A DNA stretch of 64,000 nucleotides from Lachancea mirantina (GCA_900074745.1 LT598467.1:620001-684000), one strand, 5' to 3'; positions 48,673 through 58,458 are shown, counted from the stretch's first letter. Numbers and translations are program-made. The notes: generated by a model from the letters alone, not told the origin.

Positions 48673-50493
48673 ATGAGCGGGGATAAAGATACTGTGAGCA
48701 GTCCTGTACCAGCAGGCAATGCAAAGAGTGGAGGAGATTCCGAAATGCCTGCTATTACGACATCTGCGGACGAAAAGAAGCTTTCTAACAAAGAGTTGAA
48801 GGAATTGAAGAAGAAGGAGAAAGCTGCCAAGAGAGCTGCGAAAAAGGAGGCTAGTGGTATTTCTCTGGAGAAACAACAGCAACAGGCGCTGGTCAAGAGG
48901 GAAAAGAAACAACAGAATGATGCAAACTCGCTCAATGGTAACAAAAAAAGCAGACAACAGGTTATGTCCACGGCACCAGTGAAGCAGTCGACGTTGTTTG
49001 GACATCTGGAAACGACAGACGAGAGAAGGGCGAGTTTATTGGCCGTGGTAAGTGCGATCAGCTCAACAAGTGCTTCGAAGATCACGGCAGCGGGTCTCTC
49101 TTTACCCATAGTGGTCAATGCGGCAGGGAATTCGCCAGTATCGTCTGCATCGTCTGTTCCTTCATCGGCTTCGGCTTCTGCATTAGGTCAGACATCTATC
49201 GGTCTGCCTGCAGAGGAAGCAGCTCAAATTTTGGCGTCTTTGACGTTAGACGATGATTCGCTTCTTGTGCCTGGCTCCGCATCTGTTATTCCACAGAGCT
49301 TGTCCGAAAAATTCAGCAAGACTCACTTAGCCTCCTCGATCAAGGAGCTGGTAGCAAATCGCTTTATGCTTCACCCAGTCATAGCGCAGCTTACCTCTGA
49401 CATTGCCAGTTACAAAATCGTCGGATCCGTTCCTCGCTGTATTGCGATGCTCGAGGCCTTTCAGATTGTTATTTCTGATTACAAAACACCGGCAGGGACA
49501 TCATTGAGTCGTAATTTGACGAGTTATCTGTCGCACCAGATCGATTACTTGAAAAGGGCCAGACCCCTCAGTGTCACAATGGGGAACGCCATTAGGTGGC
49601 TGAAACAAGAAATCTCGCTCATCGATTTGACCACACCAGATATGAAGGCTAAAGAGATTCTTTGTGAAAGAATAGCGCAGTTTGCGCGTGAAAAAATCGA
49701 GTTTGCCGACAGGCTTATTTTAGAAAGTGCATCTCAACATATTGTCGATGGTAGTACTATCCTAACTTATGGTTGTTCCAAAGTACTTACTGACTTGTTC
49801 ATTTACAGTGCGACTGAATTACAGAAAGACTTTCAAGTTATTGTAGTGGACTCCCGGCCACTCTTTGAAGGTAGAAAAATGATCGATAGCTTGAGAAGTC
49901 GCGGCATTGATGCCATGTACGTCCTCATTACGAGTTTGAGTACCGTTTTCAATATGCATGTTGATTACGTCTTTCTTGGCGCTCACTCTTTACTATCCAA
50001 TGGATTTCTGTATTCGAGAGTTGGCACTGCAATGATCGCTATGAGCGCTAAAAGAAGAAACATTCCGGTTCTAGTGTGTTGCGAAACTTTGAAGTTTTCT
50101 CAAAGAGTTCAACTGGACAGCGTCACGTCCAATGAGTTGGCAGATCCGGATGATCTCGTCAACATTGATTCGAACAACCCTGTCATACGTCGTGGGAATA
50201 AAGGATTTCTGTTGCAACAGTTTGTTAAAGAGCGCGCTCAACAGGCTGCGGCGTCGAAGCCAAAGGATCAGCAACAAAATTCGAAAAACCGTTCTTCAGC
50301 GCAACAAGACACGGACGAACAAGAGACCAAACCGATACTTGCCGACTGGCAGGAACTTCCTAAACTCAACATCTGCAACATCATGTACGACTTGACGCCT
50401 CCAGAGTACATCAAAAAGGTCATTACAGAGTTTGGCGCTCTGCCACCTTCATCGGTGCCGGTCGTCTTGAGAGAATACAAGGCTACTGCATAA
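48673..50493 (+). CDS. GCD2: Translation initiation factor eIF2B delta subunit Gcd2
   Basis: 606 residues from the ATG at 48673 (S. cerevisiae 651; the frame opens 54 bases earlier only at GTG). Gcd2 belongs to the regulatory subcomplex of eIF2B, the exchange factor that is inhibited by phosphorylated eIF2. The N-terminal third is lysine/glutamate-rich and disordered (LSNKELKELKKKEKAAKRAA, also conserved). The C-terminal alpha/beta/delta fold contains LSRNLTSYLSHQIDYLKRAR, SVTMGNAIRWLKQEIS, VVDSRPLFEGRKM and the ending TPPEYIKKVITEFGALPPSS. Position between MRP13 and TOM20 matches YGR083C. Confidence 0.97.
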   Translation: MSGDKDTVSSPVPAGNAKSGGDSEMPAITTSADEKKLSNKELKELKKKEKAAKRAAKKEASGISLEKQQQQALVKREKKQQNDANSLNGNKKSRQQVMSTAPVKQSTLFGHLETTDERRASLLAVVSAISSTSASKITAAGLSLPIVVNAAGNSPVSSASSVPSSASASALGQTSIGLPAEEAAQILASLTLDDDSLLVPGSASVIPQSLSEKFSKTHLASSIKELVANRFMLHPVIAQLTSDIASYKIVGSVPRCIAMLEAFQIVISDYKTPAGTSLSRNLTSYLSHQIDYLKRARPLSVTMGNAIRWLKQEISLIDLTTPDMKAKEILCERIAQFAREKIEFADRLILESASQHIVDGSTILTYGCSKVLTDLFIYSATELQKDFQVIVVDSRPLFEGRKMIDSLRSRGIDAMYVLITSLSTVFNMHVDYVFLGAHSLLSNGFLYSRVGTAMIAMSAKRRNIPVLVCCETLKFSQRVQLDSVTSNELADPDDLVNIDSNNPVIRRGNKGFLLQQFVKERAQQAAASKPKDQQQNSKNRSSAQQDTDEQETKPILADWQELPKLNICNIMYDLTPPEYIKKVITEFGALPPSSVPVVLREYKATA

Positions 50494-50603
50494 ATAGGCA
50501 CCATATAAACAGCATACAACGAAAGAGAAAAGAATGCGTGTAGTATTAACTGCAGAGATGTTATATATACAGGGTGATATCAAGATTTGGCAGAACTGAA
50601 ATC

Positions 50604-51032
50604 TTAAATACGATGTCTCTTGGAAGGGTCCACATGTAGCGGGGACCACACGCCTCTGACGCTTGAGTTCAAAGTCTCTACGTAATCATTCTTTGTTCTA
50701 TCCCGCAGTTTTTCTCCAGAAGAGTCCTTGAGAAGTTTGAGTTTGTTTTCGACGTTGTCGACATTCAGGTTGCGCACACAGATAACCTTTTCTCGTCCGT
50801 TAACGTAGTGACCTCTGAGCAACGGATGACCCGATTTTTTTACAACGTGAAACTCGATATGAGGACACTTTTGGGCGAGTAATTCCAACCTCTTGCTCGA
50901 GAGAAAGTCCCGCATACCTTGCGAAGATCCACCCCAATTACAGTATTGCAAAACTATCTTTTTGCAAGGGAAAATATAAGCACCAAGGCCATTCTGAGCC
51001 ACGGAAAGCTGTTTCAAAGCCTTAACCACCAT
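50604..51032 (-). CDS. MRPL51: Mitochondrial large-subunit ribosomal protein Mrpl51 (mL43)
   Basis: 142 residues (S. cerevisiae 140). The thioredoxin-like mL43 fold is shown by [20 protein letters not shown], in which the CNWGGSS segment is the family signature, and by [20 protein letters not shown]. The N-terminal residues are basic and likely suffice for mitochondrial import. It converges on GCD2, 110 bases away. YPR100W occupies the same place between SNT309 and the TMH18 gene in S. cerevisiae. Confidence 0.95.
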   Translation of the reverse strand: MVVKALKQLSVAQNGLGAYIFPCKKIVLQYCNWGGSSQGMRDFLSSKRLELLAQKCPHIEFHVVKKSGHPLLRGHYVNGREKVICVRNLNVDNVENKLKLLKDSSGEKLRDRTKNDYVETLNSSVRGVWSPLHVDPSKRHRI

Positions 51033-51614
51033 GATCGCGCTTCAAAAGCAGTATTTCCAGAGCCGCAATGACACGCAACGTATTGAAAATGTCGTCGGTC
51101 TTATTAGTCTTTTGACATGAGTTTCGGTTAATTTTTCAACTCTTCATGCAAACCGAAAAAGTTAATACAAGACAGACAAGACAGGACCACACACACCATT
51201 GGAAAGGCTCAGAGTAAGGACCTGGTGTAACAAGTGAATGACCATCGAGCTCTAGAGTGACGATTATCAACTATGTAAAGCGTTGGAAATAATAGATCAG
51301 ACGGTATCTTTTCCGGAAATTCGATGACCAAAATTAATTAAAAGAGTATTCTTTAATTAGTAGTCTCACATGCCTTGAATCATGTATATCTTGCAGCAAT
51401 CAAGAGTAGACCAGTCGATAAGATTGACTGAACCTAATTTTACGAACTAGGAAGGACACTTATGTGATTGGAAAACAAAAAATTGGCTGAATCCATGTGA
51501 CTACTGAGTTACTTCTTTTTTTACGTTACCCCTGCACTGGTTAACAGCTTATATTAACTTTGGTAAATATCCAGATTGAAAGCCCTTTTTCCTGCATCAA
51601 TAAAGCTTTGGACC
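51033..51614. other. MRPL51-TMH18 intergenic region, no supported gene
   Basis: 582 AT-rich bases between divergent genes, so both promoters lie here. No recognisable RNA gene or factor site. Confidence 0.5.
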
Positions 51615-52173
51615 ATGTCTACGTACTTTCTGAAACCAACCGCTCACCTGCTATTCTTCTCATTTGTGTAAGTTTTGCTAGTTTTTTGAAGGTTCCCATG
51701 ATGCCGAAACTCCTAGGTTTACTAACTCAAACAGTTTTGGCGGAACGGCATTCTACTCGTATGTTGCGTCTCCCATAGCGTTCAAAACGCTCGACAAAGA
51801 TGCGTTTTCCAAACTCCAACATTCTGTGTTCCCGTATTTCTTCCAAATGCAGTCCTTTGCGCCTGTCATTTTGGGTGCCACAGCTCCATTGGCTCTCAGA
51901 TGGGGGCCATTCACTTCTTTAGCAGTAGCATCTACAAGCGGGTTGGTAAACTATTTGTGGCTTTTGCCCTGGACCCAGAAAGTAAAATCTGAGAGACGTA
52001 AACTCGCCAATGAAGTCTCTGGCGAGGAACTCGAAAGACGAGATGCTTCTTTGCGTAAAGAATTTGGTAAATCGCACGGTTTGAGCTTATTGTTCAACAT
52101 GACGAACGTTTTGGCCATGACCGTTTACGGATTCTTTCTCGCCCGTGGACTTGTCAGATATGTGCCAAAATAA
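51615..52173 (+). CDS. TMH18: Conserved mitochondrial membrane protein (YPR098C/TMH18, DUF4149), spliced: 51615-51667 joined to 51735-52173
   Basis: 163 residues after splicing (S. cerevisiae 161). Exon 1 encodes [17 protein letters not shown] and ends in phase 2; exon 2 continues [18 protein letters not shown]. The protein has about four hydrophobic segments, the first crossing the exon junction and others around [30 protein letters not shown] and [17 protein letters not shown]. The S. cerevisiae gene YPR098C also has an intron, so splicing is ancestral. Its role is not known; the yeast protein is mitochondrial. Gene order MRPL51, TMH18, LEC1 matches YPR100W-YPR098C-YPR097W. Confidence 0.9.
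51668..51734 (+). other. TMH18: Spliceosomal intron in TMH18 (67 nt)
   Basis: 5' splice site GTAAGT (51668-51673), perfect branch site TACTAAC (51720-51726) and 3' splice site CAG (51732-51734), only 8 bases after the branch. GTAAGT is a variant of the yeast consensus GTATGT. Splicing joins two phase-2 exons into one continuous membrane protein. Confidence 0.92.
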
Positions 52174-52353
52174 GACTACCGCTTTAAACACTGAATATGT
52201 ATGTGCAAGATATGAAGCTTTTAATGATATTGTCTTTTCTGTTGGGCTCTTTAAGCTGTAGTTATATACATTGTGGCAATGAATTCACCAGAAATGATCT
52301 TAATAGAATGAATGAATGCCCCATCTTTCACCAATTTAACCCCCACCAGTCTT

Positions 52354-52941
52354 TTATTCATCAATCTCTCCTAGACCCGACTCCGCTCCTCCGGTCTTGC
52401 CGGACATCGCCTGGGCCATGGCTGCGGGGCCGCCTTGAGCGCTGCCACTTAAGAAAGTAGAAACGTTGACTGGAGGCTTGATAGCGATCATCAAGACCAC
52501 ATGCTCATAAACGGCTTCTGGAACACTTCTCTGATAAATCCCGAGCAAATCTGCTGGGTTAGGGTAGACACTCAAAGCTTTGTAGAATTTGAACGCAGAT
52601 TCCATTTCGTTTCCAGGAACACTGGCAAGTCTTTCACCAGCCTCAACGTTCGACGTGAACACCGCTTCCCTTTCTTCTGGATCCGTAGAAATAGGGTCTT
52701 TAACAAGTTCAACCTCTAAAAATTCACCGACACGCGCCAATTTCAGCTTCTTGGCCCTCTCTTCCTCTATCTTCTCTTCTTCAACATGCTTCTTAACCTT
52801 GCGCTTTAAGTTTCTTCTAAAATCAGAATTGTTTCTTCTCTGATGGTCAAAATAAACCGCGTAACCGGCAACAGCTGTCGCAAGGGCAACTCCACCGATG
52901 GTCAGCACGCGCAAAATAGTTGAAGACTGGTTCTGGGACAT
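52354..52941 (-). CDS. TOM20: Mitochondrial import receptor Tom20
   Basis: 195 residues (S. cerevisiae 183). Tom20 recognises presequences at the outer membrane and passes them to the TOM channel. An N-terminal membrane anchor (VLTIGGVALATAVAGYAVYF, residues 12-31) is followed by a basic stretch (DHQRRNNSDFRRNLKRKVKK). A charged linker leads to the single TPR-like receptor domain with ESAFKFYKALSVYPNPADLL and YEHVVLMIAIKPP. The tail is glycine/alanine-rich. It lies opposite SLX9 as YGR082W does to YGR081C. Confidence 0.96.
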   Translation of the reverse strand: MSQNQSSTILRVLTIGGVALATAVAGYAVYFDHQRRNNSDFRRNLKRKVKKHVEEEKIEEERAKKLKLARVGEFLEVELVKDPISTDPEEREAVFTSNVEAGERLASVPGNEMESAFKFYKALSVYPNPADLLGIYQRSVPEAVYEHVVLMIAIKPPVNVSTFLSGSAQGGPAAMAQAMSGKTGGAESGLGEIDE

Positions 52942-53523
52942 GTTATTCCTTTAAATCTTTCGGGCTTTCCACAAGAGATGATGCAATAGTAAGACTTCTT
53001 TCTTCATTTAAAAATTTTCAGCTAATAGGGCCCATTAACGTTACTATAAGAAGCAAACTAGAAGGAAGGCATTCCATCGTTCCAAGTCAATTGACCGTAA
53101 TGAACTCTTAGTGTGGGCGTAGAATATTATTTCTAAATACCCTCCTAAATTTCTAGCTGCTTTAGGCGAGTTTGGCAATTATTACTAGTAGCTAAATTGC
53201 GACTTAGTTTGGCGATGAAATCTATTACTAGAAAATAAAATCAGCCGTTTATGAAAAATCAATTTACAAACTACTAGCAAACGTCTTGATAAGTCGCGGC
53301 AAGATTGATTTTGTTAGCTTTAGAAGATCATCTTTTATCGTAATTTCGGCTTAGGTTTCTCACGATCTGACAGTTGAAATTTTTCAGTAGACTTGATTAT
53401 CGGAATGAGGTCATCGACCTGGAAAGCCATACTTTAAAGAACTCGGAAAGGAGGTAATTAGGGTCTGAGGCCTTCGAAAAGGTACTAAAGATAGAATTTT
53501 AGTGAGAAACTAACAGTGGAAAT
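52942..53523. promoter_or_regulatory. Divergent TOM20/SLX9 region with RRPE-like and PAC-like motifs
   Basis: 582 AT-rich bases, no gene. GAAATTTTTCA at 53376-53386 reads TGAAAAATTTC on the minus strand, one base from the RRPE consensus. GCGATGAAAT at 53212-53221 is one base from PAC. Both would fit control of SLX9, a ribosome-biogenesis gene, but single mismatches make the call tentative. Confidence 0.45.
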
Positions 53524-54117
53524 ATGGTGGCGAAAAGACGGGGTCATTTGAGAACCAAAGCAGCCGCGAGGCTGGCGATGACAAAATCGACGGAAGATGC
53601 CCCTACAAGCATGATTAAAAGCGATATCGGTACAGATATGGCTGATACAGCAATGCATATGGACGAAGATCCTCGCGCGTTTCTTCACCAGGCTAAGGAA
53701 TCCAAAAGGGACAAAAGTGAACAAAAATCACAGCAATTTCTGGCAAGGATCAAGGAAAGCTCTTTAGGGGCCGGCATATCGAAATCTTCTTTGCGTCGAA
53801 GGAAGAGAAAGCTCAGAGATCGACTCAAACCGCGAATGGATGATTTACTCGTATCCTTGGAGCAGGAGGTTGATATTGCTGGGAATGACGGTAAGGAAGA
53901 AAATAAAAGGAAGCAAGTTAACGTGATTGGGGGTCCTAAAACTGAGGGAAATTCATCTGGTTTAAAGAAAAACCAGCCCAGTATCAGAAAACAGAAAGGT
54001 GCCAAGTTGCTCAATACGCGCGAGGCAGACCGTTTTCAGACCGTGCTACACAATGTACAATTTCAGCAAAGTCCATTCGCTACGCTGAAGGAGGTTATTA
54101 AAATGAGATCAGAATAG
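53524..54117 (+). CDS. SLX9: Ribosome-biogenesis factor Slx9
   Basis: 197 residues (S. cerevisiae 210). Slx9 acts in ITS1 processing and export of the small subunit. It is basic and mostly disordered. Conserved features are the start MVAKRRGHLRTKAAARL, the central KSQQFLARIKESSLGAGISK with SKSSLRRRKRKLRDRLKP, and the terminal FQTVLHNVQFQQSPFATLKE. Its stop codon is only 3 bases from the stop of the convergent LEC1. Position beside TOM20 matches YGR081C. Confidence 0.9.
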   Translation: MVAKRRGHLRTKAAARLAMTKSTEDAPTSMIKSDIGTDMADTAMHMDEDPRAFLHQAKESKRDKSEQKSQQFLARIKESSLGAGISKSSLRRRKRKLRDRLKPRMDDLLVSLEQEVDIAGNDGKEENKRKQVNVIGGPKTEGNSSGLKKNQPSIRKQKGAKLLNTREADRFQTVLHNVQFQQSPFATLKEVIKMRSE

Positions 54118-54120
54118 TAG

Positions 54121-57100
54121 CTAGCGCAACAGTTCCTTCAGTTTGAAGCTGAACACCTTGTCGTTGAAATTCCCAATTTCTGACAAGTCTAATCTCTTTT
54201 CGAGTAAGTCGTGATAATCTTGTTGGAATTTCTCTTCTGCGTCGTTGAGTCGCGTGTAATCTTTGGTATCCAAATCCAGGTCTACTAAATCTCTTTCCTT
54301 GAAACCCAATGCCATATCGCCATTAGAGAAAACGCCAGCATTCGACTCTTCCCAGCTTTTCTTCATTACCGTCTCAATGTTGACCCCTGAAAGCTTTTCC
54401 TCACGAGTCCTTATTTGAATCAAGCTTTGGTATGCCTCTCGACACTGTCTCTTATGCTCAATGAGGGTATCCAGCTGCTTTTTCAGAAGATCCACGTTTA
54501 TGCCCTTGTCGGAGGAGTTCTCGACCCAACCCGCAAGATCGATTCTATCTGTTGTTTGATACTTGCTATTTTGTAGGAATTTGACAATATTGGTGAAGTA
54601 AGTAATAAATCCCTGGAAAATGTTTTCTGTGTCATGAATGCAAACATCATGAACAAATTCGTAGAACGATGCCTCATGTTTGTCCACTAGTTTGTTTATA
54701 GCATCAACAACGTTCAACGAAGTCATATGATTTTCTTGTCCATCTATGACAACATCCATCAACGCAACAAGGTCGGTCATAAACTTCTCAAAGTTTTTGA
54801 AAGCATTATCCATTCTGGAGACCCTGAAAATCCGAACGAGAGGCTCATAGAAAAGGGCTAGAGTTGATTTTAATAACTGTGTAAGTTGAGGATCTTGCCA
54901 GATTTTCTTCATCAGCATCTTATCGCGCTCACGAATATAAGTTTGCAAAAGATCCTTGACATGCGAGAAATATAAACCAGGGAATTGGCCTACTGACACA
55001 TTCGAAGGTTGCGGTTTAAGCTCACTTTCACTAGAGTCATTATTCTGCTTCCATGCTGAGTAGGATTCGATCAACTCATCTAAAGCTTGTTGCGAGACTT
55101 TCGACGTTTCCGCGCATTTCATAACTATAACCAGAGCCATTGGCATCGACATAGATTGTGCATCTTCATGGATGGTCGACATGTTGACAATCTCTCCGTT
55201 TTCGTTATTGAAAATAACCTCTGCCAATAATTTCGCAACTTCTGTGCCAAACGTGCTCTCCTTCTCTATCGCTGTTTCTAATCCTTCAGCCACTTTAAGT
55301 TGAGATCTCAAGTCATCGCTTAGCACAGATGAAAACATTGTTTGTAAAAGAGAATTGCCACCAAAAGGACGTGCCATGAAAAGATCGATTAGACCCTTCA
55401 TGATGGCCATTGGGTTTGTGAAGCGCAGAATTTGGATCATGACTGTGTAGGGCATAAGCTTGTGGAGTTTGCGAATTTGTGTGTAAAATTCGTAGCCGCT
55501 ATCGTTACCCAAAAACATTTGATATATAGTAGCTGACACATTCACCTTACACCATTCAAAGAAACTCTGCAACATGGGGGATAAATCTTTGACAGCCGGT
55601 TTTTCCTTCAATTCTTGAAACATCTCCACAAGATAGCCCTCATTCTCTAAGAGGGATTGCCTGAAAGACTTCATGGAAGCTTGCAATTTGAGCGATTTCT
55701 CTAAGGCAAGTTTCTGAAAGGCTATTTGATGTTCCAGTTTCAAAAAATCAATGGCTTCTCTCTGCTTGACATCTTCAAGGACAGCTTTTGTAAATGAATC
55801 AGGTGATAATTCGTTTTTTCCCAAGAATTTCGACAGCGAAATGCTGCCAGCAGTCTCGTCATCATCACATAAACTTCTCAAATATTGTCTCAATGACGTT
55901 CTCATCTTTTCTCTAACTAACACAGTGGAACCAACCTTGACGCTATCATCAGGTTCTTCGTACGTGTCTCCCCCATCATCCCAATTTTCTGAAGCATTTT
56001 GAGAATCAGAGTCGCTTGACATAGTGGGGCTCAATAAGCTTGCCTTCTCTTGTCTTTTCGTTTGGTCATCGTTGTAGGATTCTTCATTAGTAAAGCTCGA
56101 TACGATTTGTTCTTTCGGCGTGACAGGGACCGCAGAATTCTGGCTGAAGCCTTGACTAGCAACGTTCACCGGCGCCAACGCACCTGCTTTACTCTTATGA
56201 GGTAATCTAGGCAGTGTCTTGGCCGGAAATTCCTTTTTCAAGTCTTGTACCAAATTCTTGAAATCAGAGAACTCTTTGGCAATGTAAGTCTCGCCCTCAC
56301 GCCCTTCTCTCTTGAGTCTTATTAGAAAGTAAAAATTGGACGACGCGGACGTCGAATCAGAGACAGTCAGTTTGGAGAGAAGCTTGGAGGGGGACGCGAA
56401 CGTAGTTGGTGAAAATCCAAAGGCGCTACGCATCCATTTAGGAGTCGCGGGTTTGGACACCTTTTTAGGCTCCAATCCGTATCCCTGGGGATCTGCCGAG
56501 GCAGATATCACGTTGATGTCCCAGCCATTGATGTATATAGGCTGATTTGTGAGTAAGAATCTCAGGTTGTCTTTCGACGGCATTGTGAATTTGTCAAGCT
56601 TGGAAGCTTTTTGGAGACTTTCTTGACCACCGCCCGCGGAACTTTTGTCTTCTGCATAATATTGGGTTTCTTGCGCACACCCAATTCCGGCATTGTACAT
56701 CAAAAGTATCATTTTAGACAGTTTGAGTGACATTCTTCTTCTCTTGGTAAGTTCCTCGCGGTCAAAACTCGTGCTAAAATTCATGCTCATGAAATGCTCA
56801 AAAAAGACTTGAACTCGCTTCTGCCAGAACTCCTGATTGCCTGCCAAGTCTTGCGATAGCAGCGGCAGCGAGACGACAAAATGTTTCAAGAAATGGCTGA
56901 GTATGGGGAATTGCGTGTCAATTTGGTCGTTATCGGGCTCGCTTTTGATGCTAGCCGCACCACTCAGGCGTTTTTTGGACGGCGACAAAATCCTGCCGAT
57001 AGGAGTAGCAGTCGAATCGGTTTTCTGCGGGTCTCCATTCGAAAAAGGGTAGCCGAATTTCCGCAAGGCGTTTACATCATCCAAGAGGCTAAATTCATGG

Positions 57101-57159
57101 AATAACTGTAGCTTGATGAGCTCAGTCTTGAGATGGTGCTCTTCAGACGGTGTAAGCAT
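54121..57159 (-). CDS. LEC1: PX-domain protein Lec1 (YPR097W family)
   Basis: 1,012 residues from the ATG at 57159 (S. cerevisiae 1,073; the frame opens 15 bases earlier at TTG). A PX-like phosphoinositide-binding segment lies at about 274-325 (NFYFLIRLKREGREGETY, DFKNLVQDLKKEFP, KTLPRLPHKSK). Long helical PXB/PXL-type regions follow, with the conserved FYTQIRKLHKLMPYTVMIQI and MKGLIDLFMARPFGG. S. cerevisiae YPR097W has been linked to lipid and ergosterol distribution; the molecular role is not settled. No membrane segment is seen. The disordered stretch around residues 340-400 is serine/aspartate-rich. Confidence 0.9.
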   Translation of the reverse strand: MLTPSEEHHLKTELIKLQLFHEFSLLDDVNALRKFGYPFSNGDPQKTDSTATPIGRILSPSKKRLSGAASIKSEPDNDQIDTQFPILSHFLKHFVVSLPLLSQDLAGNQEFWQKRVQVFFEHFMSMNFSTSFDREELTKRRRMSLKLSKMILLMYNAGIGCAQETQYYAEDKSSAGGGQESLQKASKLDKFTMPSKDNLRFLLTNQPIYINGWDINVISASADPQGYGLEPKKVSKPATPKWMRSAFGFSPTTFASPSKLLSKLTVSDSTSASSNFYFLIRLKREGREGETYIAKEFSDFKNLVQDLKKEFPAKTLPRLPHKSKAGALAPVNVASQGFSQNSAVPVTPKEQIVSSFTNEESYNDDQTKRQEKASLLSPTMSSDSDSQNASENWDDGGDTYEEPDDSVKVGSTVLVREKMRTSLRQYLRSLCDDDETAGSISLSKFLGKNELSPDSFTKAVLEDVKQREAIDFLKLEHQIAFQKLALEKSLKLQASMKSFRQSLLENEGYLVEMFQELKEKPAVKDLSPMLQSFFEWCKVNVSATIYQMFLGNDSGYEFYTQIRKLHKLMPYTVMIQILRFTNPMAIMKGLIDLFMARPFGGNSLLQTMFSSVLSDDLRSQLKVAEGLETAIEKESTFGTEVAKLLAEVIFNNENGEIVNMSTIHEDAQSMSMPMALVIVMKCAETSKVSQQALDELIESYSAWKQNNDSSESELKPQPSNVSVGQFPGLYFSHVKDLLQTYIRERDKMLMKKIWQDPQLTQLLKSTLALFYEPLVRIFRVSRMDNAFKNFEKFMTDLVALMDVVIDGQENHMTSLNVVDAINKLVDKHEASFYEFVHDVCIHDTENIFQGFITYFTNIVKFLQNSKYQTTDRIDLAGWVENSSDKGINVDLLKKQLDTLIEHKRQCREAYQSLIQIRTREEKLSGVNIETVMKKSWEESNAGVFSNGDMALGFKERDLVDLDLDTKDYTRLNDAEEKFQQDYHDLLEKRLDLSEIGNFNDKVFSFKLKELLR

Positions 57160-57255
57160 TCCAAAACTGGTCAAAATACGCTCTCTTTTATATCTTCCTG
57201 TTCTTGTTTTTCTTGTTCAAGAAGTTGAGATTTGATTTCGTCTAGGTGATTTAAG

Positions 57256-57480
57256 CTAGAATCGCCGTTGGTCAAGAAAACAGTAACCTAAACAGTGGCG
57301 CCAAACTTGGAACTTTCTATTTAACGGCTTTAAGAGCTCGATTTGCAGGAGATACGGGGTCAGTTCGGTGTCGAGATCTCGCTTTTCAAGTATGGGTTCA
57401 CCGTTCGTAGCTATTACGTAACGTGTTGGTATTTTGGCAACAGAGCCATCTCTCTGCTTTAAACCTGGTACCAATTTCAT
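57256..57480 (-). CDS. Small ORF of unidentified function, 74 codons
   Basis: 74 residues starting at an ATG, MKLVPGLKQRDGSVAKIPTR and ending YCFLDQRRF. It lies 96 bases upstream of LEC1 on the same strand. Composition is balanced (mixed charges, alternating hydrophobics: YLLQIELLKPLNRKFQVWRH), unlike random translation, so I think it is real. YPR096C, a small protein gene, holds the corresponding position in S. cerevisiae, but there it would be on the opposite strand relative to YPR097W, so I do not transfer the name. It could also be a mitochondrial ribosomal or assembly protein. No motif recognised. Confidence 0.5.
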   Translation of the reverse strand: MKLVPGLKQRDGSVAKIPTRYVIATNGEPILEKRDLDTELTPYLLQIELLKPLNRKFQVWRHCLGYCFLDQRRF

Positions 57481-57837
57481 GGCTCCTCAAAAGCCCAGCA
57501 ATGAGGTGCAGTGGTGAACTATAGACACCTGCGGGCTAAACTTGCGTCTTTGGCATATTACACCAGAAACAAGATTACCCGCCATTTAATACCGTATTTA
57601 TACCCAATGGGCAGTTCATACCAGATCTGCACGAATGTACGTTGGATCAGAGAAAAACGCTGCTACACAGGAACAACTGTCAATTAATTGAACAGCGTAG
57701 CAGACTGTTTTCACCGCTGCGGAGTGTTTGTATCGCTGTGTCTGCGCGGGCGATATAGGATTTTCACCAGCAAATTTTGGAAAGTTAACCGTGACACAAC
57801 TAGACTACCTGAAAGACACGAGACACGATAACAAGAC
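57481..57837. other. Region upstream of CBC2
   Basis: 357 bases between divergent starts; both promoters must lie here. No factor site recognised. It also marks the break between the chromosome XVI/VII-type block and the CBC2-CUP9 pair. Confidence 0.5.
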
Positions 57838-58458
57838 ATGTCGCTGGGCGAGTTCGACGAGCTCAAGTTCGACCATTCGTGTGCGAGGCTGGACGTGCCG
57901 TCGCACTATTTGCTCAAGAAAGCGCGCCGAAACCCCCACGGTCTGGAAGAGCTTCGCCAAAGCATGAAATCGGCCACGATTTATGTGGGAAACCTGTCGT
58001 TTTACACATCCGAAGAGCAAATCTACGAGTTGTTCAGCAAGTGCGGACGGATACAGCGCATTGTCATGGGTCTGGACCGGTTCAAGTTCACGCCGTGTGG
58101 GTTTTGTTTCGTGATATACAGCGGCGCGCAAGAGGCGCTGAACGCTGTGAAGTACCTGTCGGACACCAAACTCGACGACCGTACGATCACGATCGACCTG
58201 GACCCCGGGTTCGAGGACGGACGTCAGTTTGGGCGCGGTAAGAGCGGTGGCCAGGTCAGCGACGAACTGCGGTTCGAGTACGACGCGTCGCGGGGTGGGT
58301 TCGCCGTGCCTCTCGCGGACCGTATCGGGTTCAACAGCGCGAACAATTTCGGCGCACGTCGCGTGCGCGACGTGTACATCCCGGGCCAGGAACACGCCGG
58401 CGGAGAAGAAGCAGAAGAAGCCGAAGAACTGGATACGTACATCCCGGGCCAAGATTGA
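57838..58458 (+). CDS. CBC2: Nuclear cap-binding complex small subunit Cbc2 (CBP20)
   Basis: 206 residues (S. cerevisiae 208). With Sto1 it binds the m7G cap of nascent transcripts. A single RRM begins at about residue 46 with [20 protein letters not shown] (RNP2) and continues to [14 protein letters not shown] (RNP1). The flanking cap-stacking and tail features [20 protein letters not shown] and [14 protein letters not shown] are typical of CBP20. The tail carries two copies of YIPGQ. The gene is unusually G/C-rich at third positions for this window. It is followed by convergent CUP9, matching YPL178W-YPL177C. Confidence 0.97.
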   Translation: MSLGEFDELKFDHSCARLDVPSHYLLKKARRNPHGLEELRQSMKSATIYVGNLSFYTSEEQIYELFSKCGRIQRIVMGLDRFKFTPCGFCFVIYSGAQEALNAVKYLSDTKLDDRTITIDLDPGFEDGRQFGRGKSGGQVSDELRFEYDASRGGFAVPLADRIGFNSANNFGARRVRDVYIPGQEHAGGEEAEEAEELDTYIPGQD

